NCBI RefSeq assembly: GCF_005121165.3
Contig: NZ_CP034413.3
Span: 1-64,000 of the forward strand
Length of the DNA: 64,000 nucleotides
Direction of reading: 5' to 3'
From: Dysosmobacter welbionis
GTDB lineage: Bacteria > Bacillota > Clostridia > Oscillospirales > Oscillospiraceae
The notes beneath the pieces were generated by a model, which saw only the letters and a list, made by a program, of their open reading frames with translations, was not told where the DNA came from and made no database searches. A program made the translations under genes and the position numbers. How positions within the stretch are numbered: position 1 is the first letter of the stretch; each line of letters begins with the position of its first letter. Of the stretch, positions 1-9,035 are shown in pieces.

Positions 1-1626
1 ATGCGTGAGATCCTGTTGACATCTTCCGTGCTGATCCTGGCGGTCCTGCTGTTGCGGCGGGCCTTCCGGGACCGGATTTCCCGCCGGGCCCAGTATGTCC
101 TGTGGGCGCTGGTGCTGGTGCGGCTGCTGGTGCCGGTGAGCCTGCCGGGAGCGGACTTCTCCGTCCTGTCGGCGGCGGAGCCGGTGGGCCGGACAGTGAC
201 GGAACGGCTGGAACAGCGGGAAATTTACAGAGTGCCGCTGGCCCCCTCTCCCATGGGGACAGCGCCCCAGGTCACATCCCCCGCACCTCAGATAGAGGGA
301 GGCGGCTCCCCCTCGGGGGAGGCGGCCGCGCCCTCCGGCGGGGAGGAAGCCTTTTCTTACCCGGTCATCCGGGAGCGGGTGGTGACGGCGGCGGACCTGC
401 TGACGGTCCTCTGGCTGATCGGCATCGCCGCCATGGCGGTGTGGTTTCTGGTGACCAACCTGCGCTTCTGGCAAAAGCTCCGGAGGACGAGGGCGCCCTA
501 TGCCGCGGAGAACTGCAGGTATCCCGTCTATCTGGTGGAGGCAGGTCTCCCCTCCCCCTGCCTGTTCGGGCTGTTCCGGCCCGCCATTTATCTTACCCCC
601 GCCGTTGTCACCTCTCCGGAGCGGCTGCGGCATGTGCTGGCCCATGAGACCGCCCACGCCCGCCATCTGGACCCGTTGTGGTCGCTGCTGCGGAGCGTGT
701 GCCTCGCGGTGTACTGGTTCGACCCTCTGGTGTGGATCGCCGCCGCCGTCTCCAAGGCCGACGGGGAGCTGGCCTGCGACGAGGCCGCCATCCAGGCCCT
801 GGGAGAGGGCGAACGCATCCCCTACGGCAAAACGCTGCTGTCCCTGATTCCGGTGCGGACGGGTCCCGGCTCTCCCCTGCTGTCCGCCACCACCATGACG
901 GCAGATAAGCGGCAGCTGAAGGACCGGATCACCCGCATCGCCCAGGGACAACAGACCCGGGCAGCGGCTTTGTTTCTGGTTCTGGCGCTGGCAGCGGGCG
1001 TCTGCGCCGTCACCTTCACCGGGGCCAAGGCGGATGGGGAAACCGGCGGTGTCCGCTCCCTCACCGGCGACGAGCTGGCGTATTTTAATGAGGAGTTCTT
1101 CAATCAGGAGGGTACTTACAGCATCCGCAACCAATTTTTGAACTCCCTGTACGAGAAGCCGGAGGACATCGACCTCTTTGAGCTGTTCTATTGCGGCACG
1201 GGGATCGACGCGCCTATGACCGATGAGGAGCTGCGGCAGGTGGGCAGCTTTGACACCGCAGGGGAGCTGATCTGCCCTGTGGACAAGATGTCCGTGGAGG
1301 CCATCAACCAGGTGCTGCTGGAGAACACCGGCCTCACGCTGGAGGAGACGGGGCGGATCGGGATGGACTACTTCCAGTACCTCCCGGAGTATGATGCCTA
1401 CTATCACAGCCACGGGGATACCAACTACTTCTCGGGCGTCAACATCACTGCCGGGGAGCGGGTGGGCGATACCATCCGGCTCTACTACGACGACACGTTC
1501 CATGTTGACGGCTGGAAGTGCGTGACACTGGAAGAACAGGCCGACGGCTCCTACTGGTTTGTCTCCAACCAGCCCAGTGAGCGGCCCGCCATCCCTACCG
1601 TGTACCCGGAGGGGAGCCGGTGCTGA
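1..1626 (+). CDS. BlaR1-like M56 zinc metallopeptidase, N-terminal part (frameshifted gene)
   Basis: This is the N-terminal part of a BlaR1/MecR1-type membrane protease. Hydrophobic segments lie near residues 4-20, 31-48, 132-152 and 321-340. The zinc motif HETAH is at residues 215-219, in the cytoplasmic loop before the last helix, as the M56 family requires. Such proteins usually sense an envelope signal and cleave a BlaI-type repressor. That repressor would be expected just upstream of base 1, outside the window. Reading stops at 1626 only because of a short G run at 1611-1614. With one more G, the frame continues directly into the CDS at 1620 (…YPEGEPVLTIPL…). The two pieces are one gene; family call sure, ligand unknown. 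Confidence 0.85.
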   Translation: MREILLTSSVLILAVLLLRRAFRDRISRRAQYVLWALVLVRLLVPVSLPGADFSVLSAAEPVGRTVTERLEQREIYRVPLAPSPMGTAPQVTSPAPQIEGGGSPSGEAAAPSGGEEAFSYPVIRERVVTAADLLTVLWLIGIAAMAVWFLVTNLRFWQKLRRTRAPYAAENCRYPVYLVEAGLPSPCLFGLFRPAIYLTPAVVTSPERLRHVLAHETAHARHLDPLWSLLRSVCLAVYWFDPLVWIAAAVSKADGELACDEAAIQALGEGERIPYGKTLLSLIPVRTGPGSPLLSATTMTADKRQLKDRITRIAQGQQTRAAALFLVLALAAGVCAVTFTGAKADGETGGVRSLTGDELAYFNEEFFNQEGTYSIRNQFLNSLYEKPEDIDLFELFYCGTGIDAPMTDEELRQVGSFDTAGELICPVDKMSVEAINQVLLENTGLTLEETGRIGMDYFQYLPEYDAYYHSHGDTNYFSGVNITAGERVGDTIRLYYDDTFHVDGWKCVTLEEQADGSYWFVSNQPSERPAIPTVYPEGSRC

Positions 1627-4328
1627 CCATTCCGCTGACAGACCTCACACCCTATGAGCCGGAGACCATGGAGGCCATTCGGCACCGGAATGACTGCGCC
1701 GAGCGTGGCACTGGCTATATCATGCACACCGAGGACGGCGATGAACTCTCTGTCCGCACCTATCTCTCCACCGACGGCAATCTCTACGCCGCCGTGATTT
1801 ATGACGAGGCGGCGGGCCGGGACGGGATGCGCACATGGGATGTGGGCTGCTTCTTCACCTTCCCGGAGCATAACACGCTGAGTTACAGCGATTCCGGCGG
1901 CTACGCCGTCTCCATGGACTCCTTCTCCGATCTGTTCGGCCATGATGGGCTGGTCATCCGTTACTCCGGCGAGCTGGACGAACATACAGGCGCCACCTTC
2001 CACGACTATTACTATTTCGACACCGAGGGAAATCCCGTCCTCCTGGCCCGGGTCTACGGTGACACCGCCCAGTTCGACCTGGATGGCAACGGCGCAGACG
2101 AGTTGTGTGCCTCTTCGGCAAACACCGCACAGATCTTTTTCCAGCGGGATGGGCGGATCTATGAGGCGGACATCGACGAGGATTTGAAACAGGCTTGGCC
2201 GGACGCGGAGTACTTGAGCTTCAACCGTTGGGACGTGAGCCGCCGGAATCTGGCCCTGTGGGCATTCGTCCCCATTCCCGACAGTCCCCAGGACGGCACC
2301 GCCGACCGGTGGCTGTACTTTGATGGAGAAAACCTGCTGGTGTACCGGGACGGCCGTGCCACGGCGGACCACTTGATGGAGGGCGCGGAAGCGCCGGAGG
2401 ACGTAATGGCGGTCCTGCGGGACTACGTGCAGGAGCAGTACACCGGCGACCATGAGGGGTTGCTGTTCGTGGAGGGCGGCGACTTTGTCCCCGCCCCGCT
2501 GGAATATGACGACTGGCGGATTGAGTCCATCGAGGGCCCCTCCTATGTATCCGTGGGCGGCCTGGATTTTGCCATCTGGAGCATGAACTATGAACTGCAC
2601 ACCACCACGCCGGAGAGCGTCATTTTGGCCGGCGGAACGTACATGACCGAGGACTGCTGGGTCAGCCCCGGTTACCCCGGGTGTGACTACTTCTACTTCC
2701 AACTGGACGAGGGCGGAACCCGCACCTATCTGTATCACCGCATGGAGAACGACTGCGTCCCCGGAACAGAGCTGTTTTTCTCAGGCATGGCCTACCAGCT
2801 CCGGGAGATGGGGCTGCTGTCCTTCTATGACCTGACGGGGCGGGAGCTGCTGGATATCAGCTGCAGTCAGCCAGTCCACTTCTTCAACACGCTGTCGGAG
2901 ACGAACCTCTCGGAGCAGTCCCAGGCCCTTGCCGCCATGGCGGCCTGTGTCGCCGCCGGAGACGATCCCGGCACTCAGGAGATCTATGACAGCATTGCCC
3001 ATTATATGGAAATCTTCTCCGATGATCTGACAGACGGCGGTCGGGCCGCGTGGCAGGCGCTCCAGTCTGCCCTGTCCATCTGGACAGCGGCGGGAGATGG
3101 CACGGTCTATGAGAGCGGCGGCCTCTCCCTGTGGGTGCCGGAGGGCTGGGCAGACATGGCGGCGGTCACCGCTGAGGACGCTGTCTGGTTCGGAGAATCT
3201 GTGCCGGGGTTCGACGTCTATGAGCGACTTGCCCACATATCAAATCCCGATACAGGTCTGGTCTGGAATGTCCGGGCCCTCACCCGTGCCCAGTTCCAGG
3301 CCGCCTTTGGGGACGCGGACTGGTCGGAGATTTTAGGGGCTTCCAGCTATGTGATCGGCTCTGACGACGCCTACATCTATCTGCTCTCCACCCCCACGGA
3401 CGTGCAGTTCCTGGTGGAGGACCCCACCAGTATGGCCCAGTATGAGCTGCTGCGGAATCAGTCCCAGACGGTAATCGAGGGCTTCTTCTTCCGCAACGGT
3501 ATCACCCCCAACCCGGACTGCCCGGACGCCGACGGGTGCTATGTGGGCCCCGAAGCTTCGGGGCGGCCGGAGGTGAACGAGGCGGCCAAGGCTGCTGTTC
3601 AGGCGGCGATGGACGGGATTTTGGCCCCCGGTGCCTTCTCCCTGACCCTCTCCCCCGCCCCTGGTGGGTCCGGCGGCGGAAGCTATATACTGCCGCTGGA
3701 TATGGCGGCGGCCATCTCCCGGATGCCGGAGAATTTCCTCTGGTACCCCGCGGAGGCGGGCTCGCCCCCGGCGGGCCTGGCCTCCCTGACCCTCACCGCA
3801 GAGGACGGCAGCGCCGCCCTCCAGTGCTGGGAGGGCAGCTCCCTGGTCCGCTGCACCCGGAGCGGCGTGACACAGTGGTTCTACGCCCCGCCGGTGACGG
3901 CGGACGCAGTCTTCAACGGCACGGTCTTTGCAGCCTTGCGCCAGATTTATGACGAAGTAGAATGGGAGGCCCTGCGGGAGGGCATCATCATCCCGGACCG
4001 GGGACAGAGCCATCTGGAGATCGCCCAGGCCTGGGCCGATGCGGATACGCAGCCCGCCCTGGAGGTCACAGACGGCAGCATCTTCGCCTGCACCTATGTG
4101 CGGACTGTGGCCGATGTGGATAGCTGGGCAGATATGCCGGAGACCTCCTATCCGGAGCAATCGGAGGGGCACGAGCGGTTCTGGTTCTCCTACCGGCGCA
4201 TCTTTGTACCGGAGAATGAGGCGGCCCGCAGCTGGCAGATGGCCGGCAACACCGTGGAGTACGACGGCAGGTACGGCGAGGCCCCGGAGGGCGCCTATGA
4301 GAATTTCCAGGTGGGGTCCTCTACCTGA
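1620..4328 (+). CDS. Extracellular domain of the same M56 protein (continuation after frameshift)
   Basis: This is the second piece of the M56 gene, not an independent protein. It has no ribosome binding site and starts inside the end of the first piece. It reads as a long, acidic, aromatic-rich soluble region with no membrane helix, expected outside the cell. A second missing G, in the run at 4313-4316, cuts off the natural C-terminus. Adding it gives …VGVLYLTDEGWR…GTGTGP and a stop at 4370-4372, just before the terminator. With both bases restored, 1-4372 is one protein of about 1,457 residues, far longer than BlaR1 (about 600). What the outer domain binds cannot be told from sequence alone. 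Confidence 0.7.
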   Translation: MLTIPLTDLTPYEPETMEAIRHRNDCAERGTGYIMHTEDGDELSVRTYLSTDGNLYAAVIYDEAAGRDGMRTWDVGCFFTFPEHNTLSYSDSGGYAVSMDSFSDLFGHDGLVIRYSGELDEHTGATFHDYYYFDTEGNPVLLARVYGDTAQFDLDGNGADELCASSANTAQIFFQRDGRIYEADIDEDLKQAWPDAEYLSFNRWDVSRRNLALWAFVPIPDSPQDGTADRWLYFDGENLLVYRDGRATADHLMEGAEAPEDVMAVLRDYVQEQYTGDHEGLLFVEGGDFVPAPLEYDDWRIESIEGPSYVSVGGLDFAIWSMNYELHTTTPESVILAGGTYMTEDCWVSPGYPGCDYFYFQLDEGGTRTYLYHRMENDCVPGTELFFSGMAYQLREMGLLSFYDLTGRELLDISCSQPVHFFNTLSETNLSEQSQALAAMAACVAAGDDPGTQEIYDSIAHYMEIFSDDLTDGGRAAWQALQSALSIWTAAGDGTVYESGGLSLWVPEGWADMAAVTAEDAVWFGESVPGFDVYERLAHISNPDTGLVWNVRALTRAQFQAAFGDADWSEILGASSYVIGSDDAYIYLLSTPTDVQFLVEDPTSMAQYELLRNQSQTVIEGFFFRNGITPNPDCPDADGCYVGPEASGRPEVNEAAKAAVQAAMDGILAPGAFSLTLSPAPGGSGGGSYILPLDMAAAISRMPENFLWYPAEAGSPPAGLASLTLTAEDGSAALQCWEGSSLVRCTRSGVTQWFYAPPVTADAVFNGTVFAALRQIYDEVEWEALREGIIIPDRGQSHLEIAQAWADADTQPALEVTDGSIFACTYVRTVADVDSWADMPETSYPEQSEGHERFWFSYRRIFVPENEAARSWQMAGNTVEYDGRYGEAPEGAYENFQVGSST

Positions 4329-4388
4329 CGGATGAGGGCTGGCGGTGCGACGGCACCGGCACCGGCCCGTGAATTCGGATCAAAAAAG

Positions 4389-4417
4389 AGAGCGGCCGAA
4401 ACTCCGGCCGCTCTTTT
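4389..4417. terminator. Bidirectional intrinsic terminator
   Basis: A 10-bp perfect stem AGAGCGGCCG/CGGCCGCTCT with a 6-nt loop is flanked by TTTT on one side and AAAAAA on the other. It can end both the M56 gene (+) and the converging DHHW gene (-). Confidence 0.85.
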
Positions 4418-4423
4418 CTGCGC

Positions 4424-5541
4424 TCACTGGGCCAGGAACACCAGGTTCCGGTCCGTGATGAAGTTGGGGATACTATACACGACGCAGATGGCGTCGATGC
4501 CGTTCTCCGCCGCGTACTGGGCGGGGGGCATCCGGTAATACCGCGGGTCCAGCAGGTGGACCTCGGCAAAGCTCTGGGCCAGGAAGGGTGCCAGGGCGTC
4601 GGAGTAGGAATCCCGGATCAGCAGGAGCTTGCCGCCGTCTCGGGCGTTCTCATTCTGGATGACGCACAGGGGTTGGTTGCCGCCCAGGAAGGAGGCGTAT
4701 TTGTCCTTCTCGGTCAAATAGCTCCGGTCGTACAGTATGCCGGGTTCCGGAGAGCCGGTGCGCCAGGAGGTGACCATGAGGCCGTCCTCTTTGACCCAGA
4801 ATTCCATGGTGTCCGGCGTCAGCCAGTGGATGCCGGACTGGGAGTACAGCGTGCCATTGAAGCTGGTACTGGCAATCTCTGGTGTAAAGCTTTCCTGCTT
4901 TAATGATTCTCTTCCCAGGACTTCCAGCAGAGCATTGGCCCCATAGAAGGCCCCGAGGGACGTCCAGTGGTGGTCTGTGCGGTAGAAGATGGGCTCGTCG
5001 GCGTGAGCGGTCAGGGCGGCGGAGAAGTCGATCATGGGCAGCCCCAGGCCCGCCGCCTGGGAGAGGTAAGCGTTCTGGTCCCAGGACTCCGCGCCCTCCG
5101 GCAGTTTGTCCCGCCACACCTCCGCCGCGGAGGGGATCAGCCCCAGATACATGGGGATGTCCGACTTCTCCGCCAGCTGGGAGACGTAATTCAGGTTCGC
5201 CTTCTCCAGGCCGTCCGCAGGGGCGTCCACCTTGGAGATCAATGTTTCGCCTTCACAGAGATAGATGTTGTTGAACAGCCGTTTGCCGATCAGCTGCTCC
5301 GTCCGGGCCTTCAGGCCCGTCCACTGGTCCCGCAGGGGAAACTGGTCCTGGACGTAGGCCTCCACGTCCTCCATATAGCTGCCGTCCAGCACGCTGGACA
5401 GAGTCAGTGCCGGCCGCTGCTGGAGGGTGCGGTTCTCCACGTCGGACCGCTCCCGGTCCGGCAGGAGCATCTGCCACACCATCAGCCCCCCAGAAAGAGG
5501 CAGAACACCGCTGTGAGAAATCTTGCGTATCGTTTGGACAA
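4424..5541 (-). CDS. DHHW family protein (AlgJ-like partner of MBOAT), frameshifted near start
   Basis: The C-terminal 340 residues match the DHHW family, named for the motif seen here in YRTDHHWTSLGAF. These are extracytoplasmic SGNH/AlgJ-like proteins that work with a membrane O-acyltransferase to acylate envelope glycans. A TTG start at 5541, behind GAGGAGG and 15 bp after the MBOAT stop, gives a typical N-terminus with one membrane helix (SKRYARFLTAVFCLFLGG). The frame is then lost at a C6 run on the + strand (5486-5491). One more base rejoins it to MVWQMLLPDRE and gives 372 aa. In the sequence as written, the longest in-frame start is ATG 5482. Confidence 0.8.
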
Positions 5542-5556
5542 GGTCTCTGCCTCCTC

Positions 5557-6951
5557 TCAGAACCGGAAATACAGGAAGGGGTTGTAGCTGCCGTCCACCA
5601 GATAGGCCGTGCAGACCACCAGGGAAAGGCCCATGAGCACCGGGGTGGCCAGCTGTTCTGCCTGCCGGGGCAGCTTCGCCCACAGCCGCTGGCCCAGAGC
5701 GGTGGAAGCCAGCACCAGTACCGCCAGTGTCACGGCGTAGCTCCGCAGCCGGAACAGGTCCGCCCCGCTCCAGAGCGGCGCACCGCCGAAACAGGCGGCA
5801 AGGTAGTCCCCGCACACGCCCAGGTCCACCATGGCAAAGAGGCCCCAGCCCACGAACACCACGATGAGGGTGTAGAGGTGCTTGAGGATCGCCGGGGTCT
5901 TCTCCAGTACGCCCCGAAGGACGTACCGCTCCAAGATCAGCCAGGCGGCGAAGTACAGTCCCCACAGGATGAAATTCCAGCTGGCCCCGTGCCAGAAGCC
6001 CGTGCAGAACCAGACGATCAGGAGGTTCCGGATGGTCCTGGCGGTGCCGCCCCGGTTGCCTCCCAGGGGGATATACAAATAGTCCCGGAACCAGGAGGTC
6101 AGGGACATGTGCCACCGCCGCCAGAAGGTGCCCACGGAGTCGGCGCAGTAGGGGTGGTCAAAGTTCTCGTTGAACCGGAAGCCGAAGATCCGCCCCAGGC
6201 CGATGGCCATGTCGGAGTAGCCGGAGAAATCGAAGTAGATCTGGAAGCCATAGGCGGCGAGGCCCAGCCAGCCCCCCAGCACCGTCAGCGTCCCGGCCCC
6301 CTGAGCGGCGAGGCAGTCCTCCCACAGGGCGCCGATGGAGTTGGCCAGCAGCACCTTCTTGGCAAGTCCCACGCAGAACCGCCGGGCCCCCAGAGCGAAG
6401 TTCTCCGACGTGTGGAGCCGGTGCCGCAGGTCCGCTGCCACCGTTTTGTACTGGACGATGGGTCCGGCGATCAGCTGGGGGAACATGGTGACGAAGGCGC
6501 CGAAGTCCACCATGTTGCGCTGGACCGGTGCGTCCTTCCGGTACACGTCGATGGTATAGCTCATGGTCTGGAAGGTATAGAAAGAGATGCCGATGGGCAG
6601 CGGGATGCCCAGCTGGGGCAGATCAATGCCCGGGATCAGGGACAGATTGGCTGCGATGAAGTCCCAGTACTTGAAAAAGCCCAGCAGAGCCAGGTTGAAG
6701 ATCACCGACTGGGCCACGAACCACCGGGCCTTTTTGTCATCACTGCGGAACTTCTCCACCAGCAGACCGTGGGTGTAGTCGATGATGATGGAGAGGAACA
6801 TGATGACAATGTACACCGGTTCTCCCCAGCCGTAGAAGAGCAGGCTCACCACCAGCAGCACGAAGTTCCGCCACCTCAGCGGCGAGAGAAAGTACACCAG
6901 CAGCGTCAGCGGCAGGTAGAGAAATAAAAATGTCAGGCTGCTGAAGACCAC
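5557..6951 (-). CDS. MBOAT family O-acyltransferase (AlgI/DltB-like)
   Basis: A polytopic membrane protein of 464 aa with about ten hydrophobic segments. It carries the MBOAT signatures YFDFSGYSDMA, FWRRWHMSL and, near residue 315, CTGFWHGASWNF with the invariant catalytic histidine. AlgI-like members move an acyl (usually acetyl) group across the membrane for transfer to an exported polysaccharide. The start is GTG behind GGGAGGGG. It sits between the DUF4358 lipoprotein and the DHHW protein on the same strand, a recurrent envelope-acylation arrangement. The acceptor glycan is not evident. Confidence 0.92.
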   Translation of the reverse strand: MVFSSLTFLFLYLPLTLLVYFLSPLRWRNFVLLVVSLLFYGWGEPVYIVIMFLSIIIDYTHGLLVEKFRSDDKKARWFVAQSVIFNLALLGFFKYWDFIAANLSLIPGIDLPQLGIPLPIGISFYTFQTMSYTIDVYRKDAPVQRNMVDFGAFVTMFPQLIAGPIVQYKTVAADLRHRLHTSENFALGARRFCVGLAKKVLLANSIGALWEDCLAAQGAGTLTVLGGWLGLAAYGFQIYFDFSGYSDMAIGLGRIFGFRFNENFDHPYCADSVGTFWRRWHMSLTSWFRDYLYIPLGGNRGGTARTIRNLLIVWFCTGFWHGASWNFILWGLYFAAWLILERYVLRGVLEKTPAILKHLYTLIVVFVGWGLFAMVDLGVCGDYLAACFGGAPLWSGADLFRLRSYAVTLAVLVLASTALGQRLWAKLPRQAEQLATPVLMGLSLVVCTAYLVDGSYNPFLYFRF

Positions 6952-6981
6952 CGGCGCCCCTCCCCTCTTCTCCGTTTCACA

Positions 6982-7012
6982 CAGCCAGCCGCGGCGGTGC
7001 CGCGGCTGGCTG
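6982..7012. terminator. Strong hairpin between DUF4358 gene and MBOAT gene
   Basis: A perfect 14-bp stem (CAGCCAGCCGCGGC and its complement) with a 3-nt loop, immediately after the DUF4358 stop on the minus strand. No T run follows, so it may only lower expression of the downstream genes or stabilise the mRNA end. Confidence 0.5.
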
Positions 7013-7017
7013 CCTCC

Positions 7018-7524
7018 TTACGCAAAGAGCGCATTGAACTGCTCCGCGATCTCCTCCTGATGGTCTGCCGTGGCAATCATGGCCACATAGGTTCCATTCT
7101 GGACTACCTGTGCGTTGGACCAGGTCTCCATGGACTCCGGGTACCAGGCGCCGCCCTCTGCCTGGGCGTCCACCCGGTCCTGCAGGATGGAGGCGGCGGT
7201 GGCAGCGTCCTCCTCCGTCCCGCACTCCGCCAGCACGATCTCATTCACCACGGCGCTGATCATAGGGGCTTTGGCGATCAGCTGCTTGGTGGCCACATCG
7301 GCCAGGCCGGGATAGGAGCCCTCCAGCATGTCGCCCTCCAAGTTCATCATCATGATGTCCTCTTCGCCGCTGGAGGCGGCGTCCTCCGCCCAGCCGTACT
7401 CCTCCGCCAGGGTGTTGTAAAAGGCCGTCAGATCCACAGTCTTGTCCGTAGTCTTGCCGCCGCAGGCGGTCAGCAGGCCCATCGTCAGCAGCGCCGACAG
7501 CGCCAGGGTCAAAAATTTCTTCAT
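7018..7524 (-). CDS. DUF4358 domain lipoprotein
   Basis: A 168-aa secreted lipoprotein. It has a signal peptide, lipobox LTAC (lipidated Cys at about residue 21), then a compact acidic domain of the DUF4358 type. In other Firmicutes this family often sits next to MBOAT and DHHW genes, as here, so it probably takes part in the same surface-acylation machinery. That role is an inference from neighbourhood; no enzymatic motif is visible. Confidence 0.8.
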   Translation of the reverse strand: MKKFLTLALSALLTMGLLTACGGKTTDKTVDLTAFYNTLAEEYGWAEDAASSGEEDIMMMNLEGDMLEGSYPGLADVATKQLIAKAPMISAVVNEIVLAECGTEEDAATAASILQDRVDAQAEGGAWYPESMETWSNAQVVQNGTYVAMIATADHQEEIAEQFNALFA

Positions 7525-7646
7525 GGTGTATTGATTTCCTTTCTGAATGTTCTCGGGGAATACAGACGGACCTCTCCGCTGAAAAGTTCCCTCTCACCGC
7601 CAGTATTTCCAATTTTTTTTCTTTTACCATCCCATCCGCCCTGCCC

Positions 7647-7675
7647 TTGCAATTCTCCGCCGGAGGCGGTATCAT
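7647..7675 (+). promoter_or_regulatory. Sigma-A type promoter for threonine aldolase
   Basis: TTGCAA, 17-nt spacer, TATCAT, 35 bp ahead of the ltaA start. The interval 7525-7646 holds the 5' leader of the divergent DUF4358 gene; I see no further gene in it. Confidence 0.5.
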
Positions 7676-7709
7676 GGCTCTATCACAAGGAAAAAGGCGG
7701 GAGATCACA

Positions 7710-8732
7710 ATGTACAGTTTCCGAAACGATTACAGCGAGGGCGCCCATCCCAAGGTCCTCCAGGCCCTGGCGGACACCAACCTCCGGCAGACCGTGGGCT
7801 ACGGCATGGATCCCTGCTGCCAAGCCGCGGCGGATACCATCCGCCGCCTCTGCGCCGCGCCGGATGCGGCGGTTCACTTCCTGGTGGGCGGGACGCAGGT
7901 GAACCTCGTTACCATCGACGCGTTTCTGCAGTCCTATGAGGCGGTGGTTGCCGCCCAGACCGGCCACGTCAGCACCCATGAGACCGGCGCCATCGAGGCC
8001 ACCGGACACAAGGTCTGCACCGTGGAGAGTCCCGACGGCAAGCTGACCCCAGCCCTGGTCGAGTCCGTTCTGGCGGGCCACAACGGCACGGAGCACATGG
8101 TGCTGCCCCGAATGGTGTACATCTCCGACACCACGGAGATCGGCACGGTCTACACCCGGGCGGAGCTGGCCGCCCTGCGGCAGTGCTGCGATGTTCACGG
8201 CCTGTTCCTCTATCTGGACGGCGCCCGGCTGGGCTCCGCCCTCACCTCCCCCGACAACGACCTGACATTGCCGGACCTGGCCGCCCTCACCCACGCCTTC
8301 ACCATCGGCGGCACGAAAAACGGCGCCCTCTTCGGGGAGGCGCTGGTGCTCACCCGTCCCATGCCTCACTTCCGCTGGCACATGAAGCAGCGGGGCGCCG
8401 TGCTGGCCAAGGGCCGGCTGCTGGGACTCCAGTTCCAGGCCCTGCTGGAGGACGGGCTCTACTTCGACCTGGCCCGCCGCGCCAACGAGCTGGCCTTCCG
8501 GCTCCGGGACGGCGTCGCGGCCCTGGGATATCCCTTCCCGGTGGCCTCCCCCTCCAATCAGCAGTTCCCGGTACTGCCCAATGAGACGGTGGCAAAGCTC
8601 CAGGAGATGGGCTATGAATTTGAGACCGACCACCCGGTGGATGCGAACCACACCTGCATCCGTCTGGTGACCAGCTGGGCCACGCCGGAGACGGCGGTGG
8701 AGGACTTCCTCAGGGACCTGGCCGGGTGCTGA
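7710..8732 (+). CDS. ltaA: Low-specificity L-threonine aldolase
   Basis: A PLP enzyme of fold type I, 340 aa, the usual family length. It splits L-threonine/allo-threonine to glycine and acetaldehyde. The N-terminal FRNDYSEGAHP and the PLP-lysine region FTIGGTKNGALFGE (about residue 200) are characteristic of the beta-eliminating-lyase/threonine aldolase family. ATG 7710 is chosen because the conserved N-terminus begins there and GGGAG lies just upstream. It is a single-gene transcript with its own promoter and terminator. Confidence 0.92.
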   Translation: MYSFRNDYSEGAHPKVLQALADTNLRQTVGYGMDPCCQAAADTIRRLCAAPDAAVHFLVGGTQVNLVTIDAFLQSYEAVVAAQTGHVSTHETGAIEATGHKVCTVESPDGKLTPALVESVLAGHNGTEHMVLPRMVYISDTTEIGTVYTRAELAALRQCCDVHGLFLYLDGARLGSALTSPDNDLTLPDLAALTHAFTIGGTKNGALFGEALVLTRPMPHFRWHMKQRGAVLAKGRLLGLQFQALLEDGLYFDLARRANELAFRLRDGVAALGYPFPVASPSNQQFPVLPNETVAKLQEMGYEFETDHPVDANHTCIRLVTSWATPETAVEDFLRDLAGC

Positions 8733-8740
8733 ACATCCAA

Positions 8741-8768
8741 GGGACCGCCAAACAGGCGGTCCCTTTTT
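8741..8768 (+). terminator. Intrinsic terminator after ltaA
   Basis: 9-bp stem GGGACCGCC/GGCGGTCCC, 5-nt loop, then TTTTT. Confidence 0.9.
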
Positions 8769-8838
8769 GTGTGGTGCTTCCCGCTCTGCTGGCCCATGGG
8801 AGCTGTCAAACTCTCTCGTGCTTTTGTTCGATTTCTGC

Positions 8839-8867
8839 TTGACAGAAACGTTTGTTCGAGTTACAAT
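8839..8867 (+). promoter_or_regulatory. Consensus sigma-A promoter of the SOS cassette
   Basis: TTGACA, exactly 17 nt, TACAAT: one of the best promoters in the window. The spacer is almost completely filled by a LexA box, so repressor and RNA polymerase cannot bind together. Confidence 0.88.
8845..8858 (-). promoter_or_regulatory. LexA (DinR) operator, perfect consensus match
   Basis: On the minus strand the 14-mer CGAACAAACGTTTC matches the Bacillus LexA/DinR consensus CGAACRNRYGTTYC at every position. It occupies the -35/-10 spacer. A half-site (CGAACAAAAG, minus strand, 8821-8830) lies just upstream. Confidence 0.85.
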
Positions 8868-8874
8868 GCAATTA

Positions 8875-8886
8875 GAACAAAAGTTC
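8875..8886 (+). promoter_or_regulatory. Second LexA-like operator
   Basis: GAACAAAAGTTC keeps both GAAC/GTTC half-sites with 4-nt spacing and sits just after the transcription start, 4 nt before the AAGGAGG ribosome binding site. Paired operators are typical of tightly repressed SOS genes. Confidence 0.7.
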
Positions 8887-8905
8887 GATCAAGGAGGTTT
8901 TTTCC

Positions 8906-9034
8906 ATGAGCGGCTGGACTTTCTTTTTTATTCTGGTAGGCGTGGTCTTTCTGACCTCTCAGCTCTTCCGGGTCATCGACGCCATCGAGCGTCCCAACCG
9001 GCGGCATGACCGGCGGCGGACAGCCCTGCGGTGA
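8906..9034 (+). CDS. 42-aa single-span membrane protein, first gene of the LexA-controlled operon
   Basis: This tiny gene has a strong AAGGAGG site. Its product has one hydrophobic helix (about residues 4-20, starting SGWTFFFILVGVVFL) followed by a basic tail rich in Arg. It lies directly behind the LexA-controlled promoter and stops 1 nt before the radical-SAM start, so the two are probably translationally coupled. I recognise no family. By position it recalls SOS-induced membrane peptides that delay division or act on the envelope, but this is only analogy. It could also serve mainly as a coupled leader. Confidence 0.7.
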   Translation: MSGWTFFFILVGVVFLTSQLFRVIDAIERPNRRHDRRRTALR

Positions 9035-9035
9035 G

